Under the pieces are notes generated by a model, which saw nothing but the letters and a program-made list of their open reading frames with translations, had not been told where the DNA came from and did not search any database. A program made the translations under genes and the position numbers. Below, piece by piece: positions 43,007 through 51,431 of a stretch of 64,000 nt of DNA; position 1 is the first letter of the stretch; the number at the start of each line of letters is the position of its first letter. The DNA is from BOG-224 sp963783505 (GTDB lineage Bacteria; Acidobacteriota; Terriglobia; Bryobacterales; Bryobacteraceae), in NCBI GenBank assembly GCA_963783505.1, contig CAWAOP010000035.1:62001-126000 (forward strand), read 5' to 3'.

Positions 43007-44485
43007 TCAACGGCCTGCCACAAGCCGGAGCGCGATGTCCTCGGAGTACTCCGGCGAGCTGAGCCGCGCCTCGCCGCCGGGATGCGACAGCCGCTCGGCG
43101 CGGTCCACGGCTCCGGTCTTGGGATTCACCCATGTGACCCGGTAGGCGCCCTTGGGGAGACCAAGCGCCAGGGTCGCCTGGCGCCGCTGGCCGTCAACGA
43201 CGTATCGCGGTTTCGCCCTCGCGTCTACCCGGCCGTGGTGCAAGTAGACGGCATAGACCTTACCCGGCTCGGAGAGAGAGCGCGCCGATGCGCCGTCCGG
43301 CAAGCCACCGCGGATGACCACCGTGTCCGGCGACATGCGTACGAAAGGCATCTCGTCGAAGAACCGGCGCAGGAAGCCGAGTTGCGTCCGAAGCGCGCGG
43401 CTGCCACCGCCGGGCGTCGCGGCATCGTAGGCGAACATGCCGTTCTCGTGCGTCACCGCGAAAGAGTAGTCAAGGTTGTTATATAGGGCGCCGCCCGCCA
43501 TCGGGAAATCCCAGCCCTGGATGCGATAGGCAGAGTCGGCGCTGCCGTCAAAACCGGTCTCATTGTTGCCCAGCGCCAGTTTCAGCCCGGCGTTGTCACT
43601 TACCACCGCCGGCGGCCGGGAGTAGTGGAAGTTGAAAATCGAGACGGGACCTCCGGGCCCGTCGAGGCGTGGTGAGCGCGCTAGAATGTTTTGCGAGATG
43701 AGATGCTTCCGGGGCAGATCCGATTCCGCTTGGGCGATTGTCCGCGCGATGTGGCGCTGCCATTCGATTGTCACGCCGCCGGTCCAGGCCTCATTGCAGA
43801 TTTCGTAATAGAGGTTGTCGAAATCACGCAACTCCCCGACGATCTTCCGCACCATGGCGTCCTCCTCCGCCACCACGTCGGGATGTTTGAGCGTGAGCGC
43901 CTCCGTGCGCGGCGCGTCGCCCACGCCGTTGATATTGTTCCGTGCGTTCAGCGGACTCACATTCCACACGGAGTCCTCGCAGTAAGGGCAGAACAGGTTC
44001 AGTTCCACCACGACGCCCCGCCTCGCGGCTTCGCGCATAAAGGCCTTCAAGCGCAGGAAGTACGCGCCGTTCCAACGGCTCAGGTCGAACTTGGCGTCGC
44101 CGTCGGCTGCCCCCGGCGTCGAGGAGCGCGGCCACGGGCTAAAGTACCGCGCGGGCTGCGGCGCCAGCGTATTGTTGCCGATTGAAAAGGCGCCTGGGAC
44201 CTCCCGATAGGCGCCGAAAAACACGCGCGTGCCGTTCAGATGCCGGGCCTCGAGTTCTTACAGGTAGACCGCAAAATCAAATTCGGCGTTCAGGACGGCG
44301 CCGTAGTGCTCTCCGGACGTGACCAGCACCGTAGGCTTGCCACGAAAGAGGAAGTAGTGCGGGTTATCCGGATGGAGCCGGATTGGCTCGGCGGCGCACG
44401 CGGCCCCAGCCAGCGCGAGAATCGCGAGCAGACGCAACTCAGGATTCGTTTTGGGCGCAGATCGCTGCGCAGATTCTGGTTTCAT
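43007..44485 (-). pseudogene. Secreted GH5-like glycoside hydrolase with one in-frame TAA
   Basis: The gene starts at ATG 44485 (or 44512) with a signal peptide ending GAACAAEP, followed by NPHYFLFRGKPTVLVTSGEHY. At 44258-44260 a TAA sits where a polar codon is expected (AVYL-stop-ELEARHLNGTRVF). The same frame then stays open to 43007 with the barrel intact: AFMREAARRGVVVELNLFCP, LYYEICNEAWTGG (acid/base Glu), and LGNNETGFDG. A beta-sandwich tail ends DIALRLVAGR. The fold is a (beta/alpha)8 cellulase-like hydrolase found in Planctomycetes and Acidobacteria; the substrate is unknown. One nonsense codon separates it from a working gene. Confidence 0.8.
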
Positions 44486-45057
44486 GGCGAATCTCGTGAG
44501 CAGTAAGCTCATTACGCTAACATTGCGGCGAAAGCGGTGTCTAGAAGAACCTCCAGATTGGCATGATCGCCAATCTCGAACTTCGGCTGACTGCGTCGAT
44601 TACGGAATCACGGCTGGCTGAGACACCACCGCAGCCTGCTCCTGCCGGTCTCCTTGCCACTATTTGTCGCTTCGGACGGTGGGGCGCGCAAGGGAGAAGG
44701 TGGCCGCTAGCGCGGTGGGGTCAAAAGCGCTGACTTGGGGCCTTGGAAATGGCAAAAAGGGGCGTCTGGAGGCCGATTGACGCGGGTTTGGCGCGTTTTC
44801 TTACTGGCGCGTTGCGCGTCGTCATTCGATGCCACTCGGGGCGCGTAAGTCTATGAAAACTTGGTAGCGCTAACGGGAATCGAACGCGACGGCTACCGGC
44901 TTTCGCTGGCGTCAAACGCGCCAACTCTTTTAGTTTTGGCCCTGAGTAAGCATCCTCCGGCAGAGCCGGAGGCTTTAAGATTTTAGCCGCTCAAAGCGGC
45001 TGAGCGGGGTCGCTAACGCGGCCCCGCATTGATGTTGGCCACCTCGACGGTGGCCAC
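44486..45057. other. Region with tRNA-like remnant and IS200-type left end
   Basis: No protein gene is supportable. It contains a tRNA 3'-end-like fragment (44862-44886) and, from about 44945, the stem-loops of the IS200-type element. The rest (44500-44860) is unassigned. Confidence 0.4.
44862..44886 (-). other. tRNA 3'-end-like fragment (possible attachment-site remnant)
   Basis: On the minus strand the sequence reads GTTCGATTCCC, then GTTAGCGCTACCA, which is a T-loop followed by an acceptor end with CCA. The T-stem pairs poorly and no matching 5' acceptor strand is seen upstream, so this is not a full tRNA. Integrating elements often leave such tRNA ends. Confidence 0.35.
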
Positions 45058-45605
45058 TCAGTCCAGCAGTTTCATCTGTTCCAGGCGCTGATCTTCTTGC
45101 TCCTGGTTCTTTATGTAGGCGCGGATCGTCGCCTCGTCTCGTCTCGTCCGACCGTCGATACGAAGAACCCGCGAGCCCAAAAGTGCTGCCCAACGAAATT
45201 CCGCTTCCTCTCGCCGTATACCCGTGCTACGTGAATGGCGCTCTTGCCCTTTATGTACCCGATCACGTTTGACACGGCGTATTTCGGCGGGATTGCGATC
45301 ATCATGTGCACATGATCGTCCTTCAAATGCCCTTCTTCGATTCGGCTCTCCTTCTGCCTCGCCAACTTATGAAACAACTCCCCAAGGTGCACCCGCAGCT
45401 TGCCGTACAGTATTTTCCTCGGACATTTCGGGATGAACACCACGTGGTATTTGCACTCCCACCTCGTATGGCTTAAACTCTCATATTCGTCCATCGTGAA
45501 AACTCCTTTTCGTGTGCTTGGCTGCTCACGTCTTGGAGTTTTCCGGTGGACTGCCGGAAATGTCAAACTGCTACTGCCACCCCGGCAAAGCCGGGGGATC
45601 TCCTG
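44945..45605 (-). mobile_element. IS200-type insertion sequence
   Basis: The unit holds one Y1-type transposase gene and subterminal stem-loops: CCTCCGGC-AGA-GCCGGAGG (44954-44972) on one side and CCCCGGC-AAA-GCCGGGG (45580-45596) on the other. Further stems (AGCCGCT/AGCGGCT, GCGGGG/CCCCGC, GGCCACC/GGTGGCC) lie after the gene. IS200 elements have hairpins and no inverted-repeat ends or target duplication, which fits. Exact ends are estimated. Confidence 0.72.
45058..45494 (-). pseudogene. IS200 TnpA (Y1 transposase), frameshifted by a 5-bp repeat
   Basis: The gene starts at ATG 45494 behind AAGGAG. It reads MDEYESLSHTRWECKYHVVF, with the HUH motif in DDHVHMMIAIPPKY and NFVGQHFWARGFFVSTVGRD. 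The frame is then lost at three tandem copies of TCGTC (45134-45148 on the plus strand). With two copies the product would continue EATIRAYIKNQEQEDQRLEQ, the normal family ending with the Tyr of the Y1 catalytic helix, and stop at 45058. The current frame replaces the tyrosine region, so the enzyme should be inactive. Confidence 0.85.
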
Positions 45606-46153
45606 TGCTGGTTTAGCCGCAACGGGCACGTTGTGGCCTTGAGGTTACGGGAAACTGACCCGCCGAGGCTCTCTGCGGCAGGTGTCAAGCGCGAGGGTAA
45701 GGGCGGCGCAGGCGAAGAAGCGGCATTGAGCCCCGGTTTACGAGGCGGACTTCACGCGCCACGTCCCTCTCGGGATACGGATGTCAGGAGTCAGAACAAT
45801 GTCGCTGAGCCCGCAGGCCTTTGCGGCAACAGCGCAAAGCCGCTCGCGGGTAATGCCTCCCAGAAGCCAAAACGGGTGGCCTATTTGGCCCGTTTCAGAG
45901 TCGTCTCCATCGGAGGCATGTCGCCGCCGCCGAAGGTGACGGACATCTTCATGTCGTCGCCCTCGCATTTCCGGCGCAGTGACGATCAATCCAAGCGGGC
46001 GGCAAGGCGTACGGGGAGTGACGGGATGGCAGGCGCCGGGAGGTTGTGATTGCGGCGGCCCATGACCGCTTCCTCGCCGTCCCCCCAACGCCGGGCAGCG
46101 CCCTTCGCGCTCTGAGAATCCGCCTGCGTGCTTGCATCTCTCACATCGACGTC
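45495..46153. other. Decayed intergenic region
   Basis: These 659 bases contain the right end of the IS200-type element and no supportable gene. A minus-strand stretch near 45895-45975 reads CEGDDMKMSVTFGGGDMPPM, which looks protein-like but is unrecognised and isolated. A 156-codon minus frame (45738-46208) is not convincing. Confidence 0.35.
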
Positions 46154-46528
46154 CTACGGCACGGGAACGGAAGTGACAGGAGTATTTTAACCTTCCAGTT
46201 TGACCCAACCGGGCATAACGCCCTTCGGTAGCACGGCGTGAATCTCCGCGGTTTCGCCCGGGAAGACGGTGATGTAGTTGTCGTCGTACTCGATGGGAAG
46301 GATCTCAAGCACTCTGGCGGGCATTCTGTGGATGGGATGCCAGCGGGCATCCTTGTAGTCGAGAGCGGAGATAGTTGCCCCGTCGGATTGCGCGTCCTGT
46401 GCGGACGCGAGCTTTCAATTCGCTATCAATTCAATTCTTCCGGGGCTCTCGGCGGCTGCGAACAGCGGAATCGCGCAGAGGCCAAACGACAGCAACGCCC
46501 GTGCGACGGCCCCGGACCCGATTTTCAC
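46154..46528 (-). pseudogene. GH2 glycosidase remnant: both ends kept, middle deleted, two stops
   Basis: A GTG at 46528 with a GGAGG site starts a signal peptide (FGLCAIPLFAAAES). One continuous frame then reads RIELIAN, TGA (where Trp is expected), KLASAQDAQSDGATISALDY and RWHPIHRMPARVLEIL, the N-terminus of GH2 exo-glucosaminidase/mannosidase-like proteins. It goes directly into YDDNYITVFPGETAEIHAVL and KLEG, TAA (46197-46199), NTPVTSVPVP, their C-terminal end. About 125 codons remain of an expected 850-900. The deletion kept the frame. Confidence 0.72.
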
Positions 46529-46705
46529 TTTCTCCGCCTCCTGAGGCATCTGCGGCGTACTCCTTCCTTCCGTGTTCCACGGGCGCTCATCACCAGGCGC
46601 TGAAATCGGCGCCCGCCATACGGATACACCACACCTTGCAATCGACGCACGGCTCTTCACTGAAGAGAGAATATAGTTCTCCGTTGAACATTTGTCAAGT
46701 AAACT

Positions 46706-46731
46706 CATCCGATCGACGAGCCCATCGGATG
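46706..46731. promoter_or_regulatory. CATCCGAT / ATCGGATG inverted repeat upstream of ROK regulator
   Basis: Perfect 8-bp arms with a 10-base spacer lie 80 bases before the ROK start. ROK repressors are often autoregulated, so this is a candidate operator; no promoter hexamers could be assigned. Confidence 0.4.
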
Positions 46732-46811
46732 GCTAGATTGATGGTCTGAGTCGCTAATTTTGTGAAATAAACATTGACCGCAAATCCGGTCCACGCTACC
46801 ATGTGGGAAAA

Positions 46812-48050
46812 ATGGCAATCGCCGGCCGGGCGTCGCTGAAACGCAAATCTCGAATCAAGATCGCGGACGAGTGGCTCCGCCAGATCCTGAGCTTGCTCTA
46901 CCGGCGCCGGAATCTCAGCCGAATCGAGATCGTCGAGGCCACTGGCTTGAACCCGGCGAGCGTCAGTCACGCGCTTCGCCACCTCTTAGAGAGAGGCGTC
47001 CTTCACAAAGCGGGCGATTGCGATGCGGGCGCCGGCCGCCGGCGCGAGGTGTTCACGCTCAACACCGAAGCGGGCTATTTCGTGGCGCTCGATCTGGAAG
47101 GCGATCGCCTGCGTTTCGCCTTGACGAACTTCGTGGGGGACGTCCGATGCCGCTGGGAAGAGTCTCTTCAATTCCGTGAGCCGCTCCCGACCGAGAAGGT
47201 GATAGAGGGAATCCGGAAAGTGACGAGAGACCTGGACCAGCCGCAACTCTCCCGCGTTCTGGCGGCCGGCGTAAGCTATCCCGGCCTGCTCGACGCCGAA
47301 GGACGCCTGAGCGCGGTGAATCTGGGCTGGACCAATGTGCCGCTCGCAGCGGTTCTGAAAGAGGCGTTCCCCTGGCCGGTCTTCCTGGAACGGGATAAGG
47401 AAACCTGCATTCACGCCGAGAGCTGGCTCGGCGCCGCCCAGAATTGCGGCAACGCCCTCTTCCTGATTGCCGAGGGCGGCATCGGCATGGGCATCTTGGC
47501 GAATCGCAGTCGCCTGATGGGAGCGCGGGGCTTTTCGGGAGAGATCGGCCACTGCAAGTTCGTCCCGGGCGCCGAAGATCTCTGCAACTGCGGCCAGAGA
47601 GGCTGCCTGGAGGCGATCGCATCCGGGGTAAATATCGTGCGCCAGTATGCGGAACGTACCGGCGTGGCGTCGGACAGGTTTCGTTTTGTCGATGTGCTGG
47701 AAGAAGCCCGGCGTGGAGACTCCATTGCGCGATCGGTTTTCGAGCGGGCCGGGCGGGCGATCGGTTCCGCGCTTTCGACGGCGATCAGTTTGCTGGACCC
47801 GGAGATCGTAATCTTAGGCGGCGATCTCATTGTCGCGGAGGACGTTCTGCTACCGATCATCTGGGATCAGATCCGGTTGCTGACGCGGCCGAGGTCGCTG
47901 GAGGTCGTCAAGATCGTGGTTAGCGGTTTGGGGCTTGATATTCGGCTGAAGGGGGCTGCCGCGCTGGCGTTTCGGAATATGCTCGAAGACCCCGAACTCG
48001 TGCAGCGCATGTGCGCACGGGTTCTGCAGCCACTACCCGTTTCGTCATGA
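46812..48050 (+). CDS. ROK family transcriptional regulator
   Basis: The start is ATG 46812 (GTG 46803 is possible), giving 412 residues. The N-terminal winged helix-turn-helix (LSRIEIVEATGLNPASVSHA) identifies a NagC/XylR-type repressor and not a plain sugar kinase. The ROK core follows: YFVALDLEGDRLRFAL, the HxGH-like segment GFSGEIGHCKF, the zinc motif CNCGQRGCLEAIASG and VILGGDL. Such proteins sense sugars and repress catabolic genes. It is encoded just upstream of the fucosidase-galactosidase-GH2 operon on the same strand, its most likely target. Confidence 0.9.
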   Translation: MAIAGRASLKRKSRIKIADEWLRQILSLLYRRRNLSRIEIVEATGLNPASVSHALRHLLERGVLHKAGDCDAGAGRRREVFTLNTEAGYFVALDLEGDRLRFALTNFVGDVRCRWEESLQFREPLPTEKVIEGIRKVTRDLDQPQLSRVLAAGVSYPGLLDAEGRLSAVNLGWTNVPLAAVLKEAFPWPVFLERDKETCIHAESWLGAAQNCGNALFLIAEGGIGMGILANRSRLMGARGFSGEIGHCKFVPGAEDLCNCGQRGCLEAIASGVNIVRQYAERTGVASDRFRFVDVLEEARRGDSIARSVFERAGRAIGSALSTAISLLDPEIVILGGDLIVAEDVLLPIIWDQIRLLTRPRSLEVVKIVVSGLGLDIRLKGAAALAFRNMLEDPELVQRMCARVLQPLPVSS

Positions 48051-48177
48051 CTATCCAGCGCGGAATAGCAATGTTCGGCGACGGGCGCCGCAGAAGACTC
48101 CCGACACAGTAATGTCTCACTCGCGTGCCGATCCACGCGCAAGAACTTGTGGGCGCCAAATGAAGGAGGAAACGAAA

Positions 48178-49677
48178 GTGGACCAACGAATATCCAGACG
48201 CGGCTTCATGGCCGCCGTTCCCCTGCTGCCGGCGGCCGTCGGAGCCGCTGCGGCCAAGGCGCCCGCGCCGTATGGGCCTCTTCCAACCGAGCGCCAGCAA
48301 CGCTGGCACGAGCTGGACTTCTACGCATTTCTCCACTTCAGCCCAAACACGTTTACGGACCTGGAGTGGGGTAACGGCGACGAAGACCCCGCGGTCTTCA
48401 ACCCCACTGCGTTCGATGCGGACGCTATCGCCGCGGCGCTGAAAGCCGGCGGCATGGCTGGCGCAATCCTCACCGCCAAGCACCATGACGGCTTCTGCCT
48501 TTGGCAGACCGCCACCACCGAGCACTCGATTAAGAAAAGCCCTTGGAAGGGCGGAAAGGGCGATATCGTCGGAGAGTTGGCCGCGGCCATGCGGCGGGCC
48601 GGCATGAAATTCGGAGTCTATCTTTCGCCGTGGGATCGCAACAGCGCCTACTACGGCAAGCCCGAATACGTCACCATGTACCGGGAGCAGTTGCGTGAAT
48701 TGCTGACGCAATATGGACCGATCTTCGAGATATGGCACGATGGCGCAAACGGCGGGAGCGGGTATTACGGGGGCGCAAAAGAAACCCGGAGAATCGACCG
48801 AACCACCTACTACGGTTGGGAGCAGACCTGGGATTTGGAACACTCCCTCCAGCCGAACGCCGTCGTCTGGTGCGAAATAGGCCCGGATATTCGCTGGGCG
48901 GGGAACGAAGCCGGCCACGCCAACGAAACGTGCTGGGAGACTTACACTCCGCACGGCCGGAACGGCGGGCCCCCCGCGCCCGGTGCTTCGATGGCGGGTC
49001 AGGAGGGCGCCACCGGGCACCGCGACGGGAAGTATTGGCTGCCGCCCGAATGCAATACCTCCATCCGCCCCGGCTGGTTCTGGCACGAGAAAGAGAACTC
49101 GCGCGTAAAGACTCCGGCGCAGTTGATGGACCTTTACTACAACTCGGTAGGCCGAGGGGGTTGCTTCCTGTTGAATCTGCCTCCGGACCGCCGCGGGCTC
49201 ATTCATGAGAACGACGCCGCGTCGGTGCGCGCATTCAACGCCATGATCAAGGGCACGTTCAGGCAGAATCTTGCGGAGAAGGCGAAGGTGGTCGCCTCCA
49301 ATGTGCGGGCAAAAGACGCCAAGGCATTCGGACCGCGCAATCTCCTGGATGGCGACCGGTACACCTACTGGAGCACGGACGATTCCGTGCTGACGCCCGA
49401 AATCGCGTTCGACATGGGAAAAGCGGTGAAGTTCAACGTTATCCGGCTGCGCGAGAACATTAAACTCGGCCAGCGGATCGACGCGGTTGCTCTGGACCAG
49501 TGGAAGGATGGCGCCTGGACGCCGTTCGCCGAAGCAACGAGCATCGGAGCTTGCCGTCTGATACGCACGAAGGGGGACGTTTCCACAAATCGCGTGCGGT
49601 TGCGCATAACCAAAACCGCCGCGTGCCCCGCGCTTTCGGATTTCGGCATCTTCTTGGAGGCAGCCGCGTCGGCGTGA
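48178..49677 (+). CDS. GH29 alpha-L-fucosidase with F5/8 type C (discoidin) domain
   Basis: I place the start at GTG 48178 because AAGGAGG (48162-48168) lies nine bases upstream. The 499-residue product has a Tat signal (SRRGFMAAVPLLPAA). The GH29 barrel shows FLHFSPNTFTDLEWGNGDED, LTAKHHDGFCLWQT and the nucleophile Asp in EIWHDGANGG (about 190), then GRGGCFLLNLPPD. From about residue 375 a discoidin-like carbohydrate-binding domain (RNLLDGDRYTYWSTDDS, NRVRLRITKTAACP) closes the protein. It removes alpha-L-fucose from glycans in the periplasm. It is the first gene of an operon with GH35 and GH2 genes. Confidence 0.92.
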   Translation: MDQRISRRGFMAAVPLLPAAVGAAAAKAPAPYGPLPTERQQRWHELDFYAFLHFSPNTFTDLEWGNGDEDPAVFNPTAFDADAIAAALKAGGMAGAILTAKHHDGFCLWQTATTEHSIKKSPWKGGKGDIVGELAAAMRRAGMKFGVYLSPWDRNSAYYGKPEYVTMYREQLRELLTQYGPIFEIWHDGANGGSGYYGGAKETRRIDRTTYYGWEQTWDLEHSLQPNAVVWCEIGPDIRWAGNEAGHANETCWETYTPHGRNGGPPAPGASMAGQEGATGHRDGKYWLPPECNTSIRPGWFWHEKENSRVKTPAQLMDLYYNSVGRGGCFLLNLPPDRRGLIHENDAASVRAFNAMIKGTFRQNLAEKAKVVASNVRAKDAKAFGPRNLLDGDRYTYWSTDDSVLTPEIAFDMGKAVKFNVIRLRENIKLGQRIDAVALDQWKDGAWTPFAEATSIGACRLIRTKGDVSTNRVRLRITKTAACPALSDFGIFLEAAASA

Positions 49678-49704
49678 GCCCCGGCGCTGTGAAACGGAGT
49701 TGAT

Positions 49705-51426
49705 ATGAGACATCTTTCACTTTTTGTGCTTCTTATCCCTGCCGCGCTTCTGGCGCAATCGCAGCCCGCCGCAAAAGCGCCGGCGCCGCTTCCGCGCATC
49801 GTTCAGAATGGCGCGGTGAAGCAGATGTTCGTGGATGGAAAGCCGTTCCTCATGCTGGCCGGCGAACTGCACAACTCCAGCGCGACCAGCGTGGAGTACA
49901 TGAAGCCGATTTGGGATCGCCTGGCCGCTATGCATCTCAACACGGTGATTGGAACCGTGAACTGGGAGTTGCTGGAACCCGAAGAGGGCAAGTTCGATTT
50001 CAGCCTGGTGGATGCGCAGATCCAGGAGGCTCGCAAGCGTAACATGCGCCTGGGCCTCATCTGGTTCGGCTGCTGGAAGGGTCACTCGGCCTTCGCGCCG
50101 TTATGGGTGAAGAAGGACCCGAAGCGGTTCCCGCTTCTGGAGATCCGCCCCGCGGCGAGTGGCCGCGGCGGAGTCAACGATCGCTACGAAGGCGAGGTGA
50201 GCGCCTTCGCCGAGCAGAATATGGCTACCGATGCGCGGGCCTACGCGGCGCTGATGCGCCATATTCGCCAGACCGATCCGCGGCACACGGTCATTCTGAT
50301 GCAGGTGGAGAACGAGGTTGGAGTGTACGGCGACAGCCGCGACCGTTCGCCCGTGGCGGAAGCCGCCTACGCCCAGCCCGTGCCCGGCGATCTGATGGCG
50401 TACCTGACGAAGAACAAGGACGGCCTGTTGCCCGAACTGTTGGAAGTTTGGGGACGCAACGGCTACAAGACGTCCGGGACCTGGGCCGAAGTTTTTGGAA
50501 ACGACCCGCGCGCCGACGAAATCTTCATGGCCTACTTCTACGGCCGGTACCTGAACGGGGTCGTCAAAGCCGGAAAAGCCGAGTTGAACATCCCGATGTA
50601 CGTGAATGCGTGGATATACGGGGTGACCGGAACGCCCACTCCGGGGTCATATCCGAGCGGCGGCCCGGTGGCCCGAGTCATGGATATCTACCACGCCGCG
50701 GCGCCCGCCATTGACTTCCTCGGGCCGGATATCTATGACCAGCAGTTCAAAGAACTCAGTGCGCTTTACGCCCGCGCCGGCAATCCGCTGTTCTTTCCGG
50801 AATCGCGGAACTCCCCAGCCAACTATCTGTATGCCATCGGCAAACACGCGGCTCTGGGGGTATCTCCTTTCGGAGTCGAAGATGCGGCCACCGAGGGTCA
50901 GTTCCCGTCGCTATATAAGCTTCTGGGCGGAGTCAGCGCCCAGTTGGCGGCATGGCAGGCGGCCGGCAAGGTGACCGCGGTGTTGGTGGACGGAGAGCAA
51001 CCGGAAATCGTGTCCATGGGCGGGTATAAGATCACCATCGGGCGTAGCGGCCGGGGAGGCCGCGGCCCGGCCGGCGCCGCGGCCCCAGCGGGCACAACCG
51101 CCGGCGCTGCGCCTCAAACGCCTCCGCGCCCTCCCCAGTGCGCAGGCGCTTTTAACGGCTGCGAGACGGTCGAGCCCTCAAGACCCTTCGCTCTCATCGC
51201 GAACATCGCGCCCGATGAGTTCCTTTTCGTCGGCTCCAATTTCACGCCCAGCTTCGCCGTGGAATCCGGCCCCGGGCGCGCCGTAATCGCCTCTAAAGAC
51301 GAGGGGCATTACGAGAATGACAAGTGGATCGCCGGGCGCAGGCTGAACGGCGACGAAGCCGGCCGGGGTCTGCCGGGGAACGGCCTGATCGGCATGCTGC
51401 GGGTTAAGTTGTTTCGAATGGAGTGA
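49705..51426 (+). CDS. GH35-type beta-galactosidase (DUF5597-like)
   Basis: The 573-residue secreted protein has a signal peptide ending LLAQSQPA. The GH35 barrel begins KPFLMLAGELHNSSATSVEY, continues NTVIGTVNWELLEPEEGKFD and has the acid/base Glu in LMQVENEVGVYGD (about 202). FFPESRNSP (about 370) is the nucleophile region. A C-terminal beta domain is interrupted by a low-complexity Gly/Ala/Pro linker (near 450-475). It lies 27 bases after the fucosidase, and its stop overlaps the next gene's upstream region, so all three are co-transcribed. It should remove beta-galactose exposed after fucose removal. Confidence 0.88.
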   Translation: MRHLSLFVLLIPAALLAQSQPAAKAPAPLPRIVQNGAVKQMFVDGKPFLMLAGELHNSSATSVEYMKPIWDRLAAMHLNTVIGTVNWELLEPEEGKFDFSLVDAQIQEARKRNMRLGLIWFGCWKGHSAFAPLWVKKDPKRFPLLEIRPAASGRGGVNDRYEGEVSAFAEQNMATDARAYAALMRHIRQTDPRHTVILMQVENEVGVYGDSRDRSPVAEAAYAQPVPGDLMAYLTKNKDGLLPELLEVWGRNGYKTSGTWAEVFGNDPRADEIFMAYFYGRYLNGVVKAGKAELNIPMYVNAWIYGVTGTPTPGSYPSGGPVARVMDIYHAAAPAIDFLGPDIYDQQFKELSALYARAGNPLFFPESRNSPANYLYAIGKHAALGVSPFGVEDAATEGQFPSLYKLLGGVSAQLAAWQAAGKVTAVLVDGEQPEIVSMGGYKITIGRSGRGGRGPAGAAAPAGTTAGAAPQTPPRPPQCAGAFNGCETVEPSRPFALIANIAPDEFLFVGSNFTPSFAVESGPGRAVIASKDEGHYENDKWIAGRRLNGDEAGRGLPGNGLIGMLRVKLFRME

Positions 51427-51431
51427 CGGAG

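Noticed and set aside
45738..46208. 156-aa minus-strand frame near the IS200-type element
   Set aside because: It overlaps the GH2 remnant in another frame and has no coherent homology; treated as decayed DNA.
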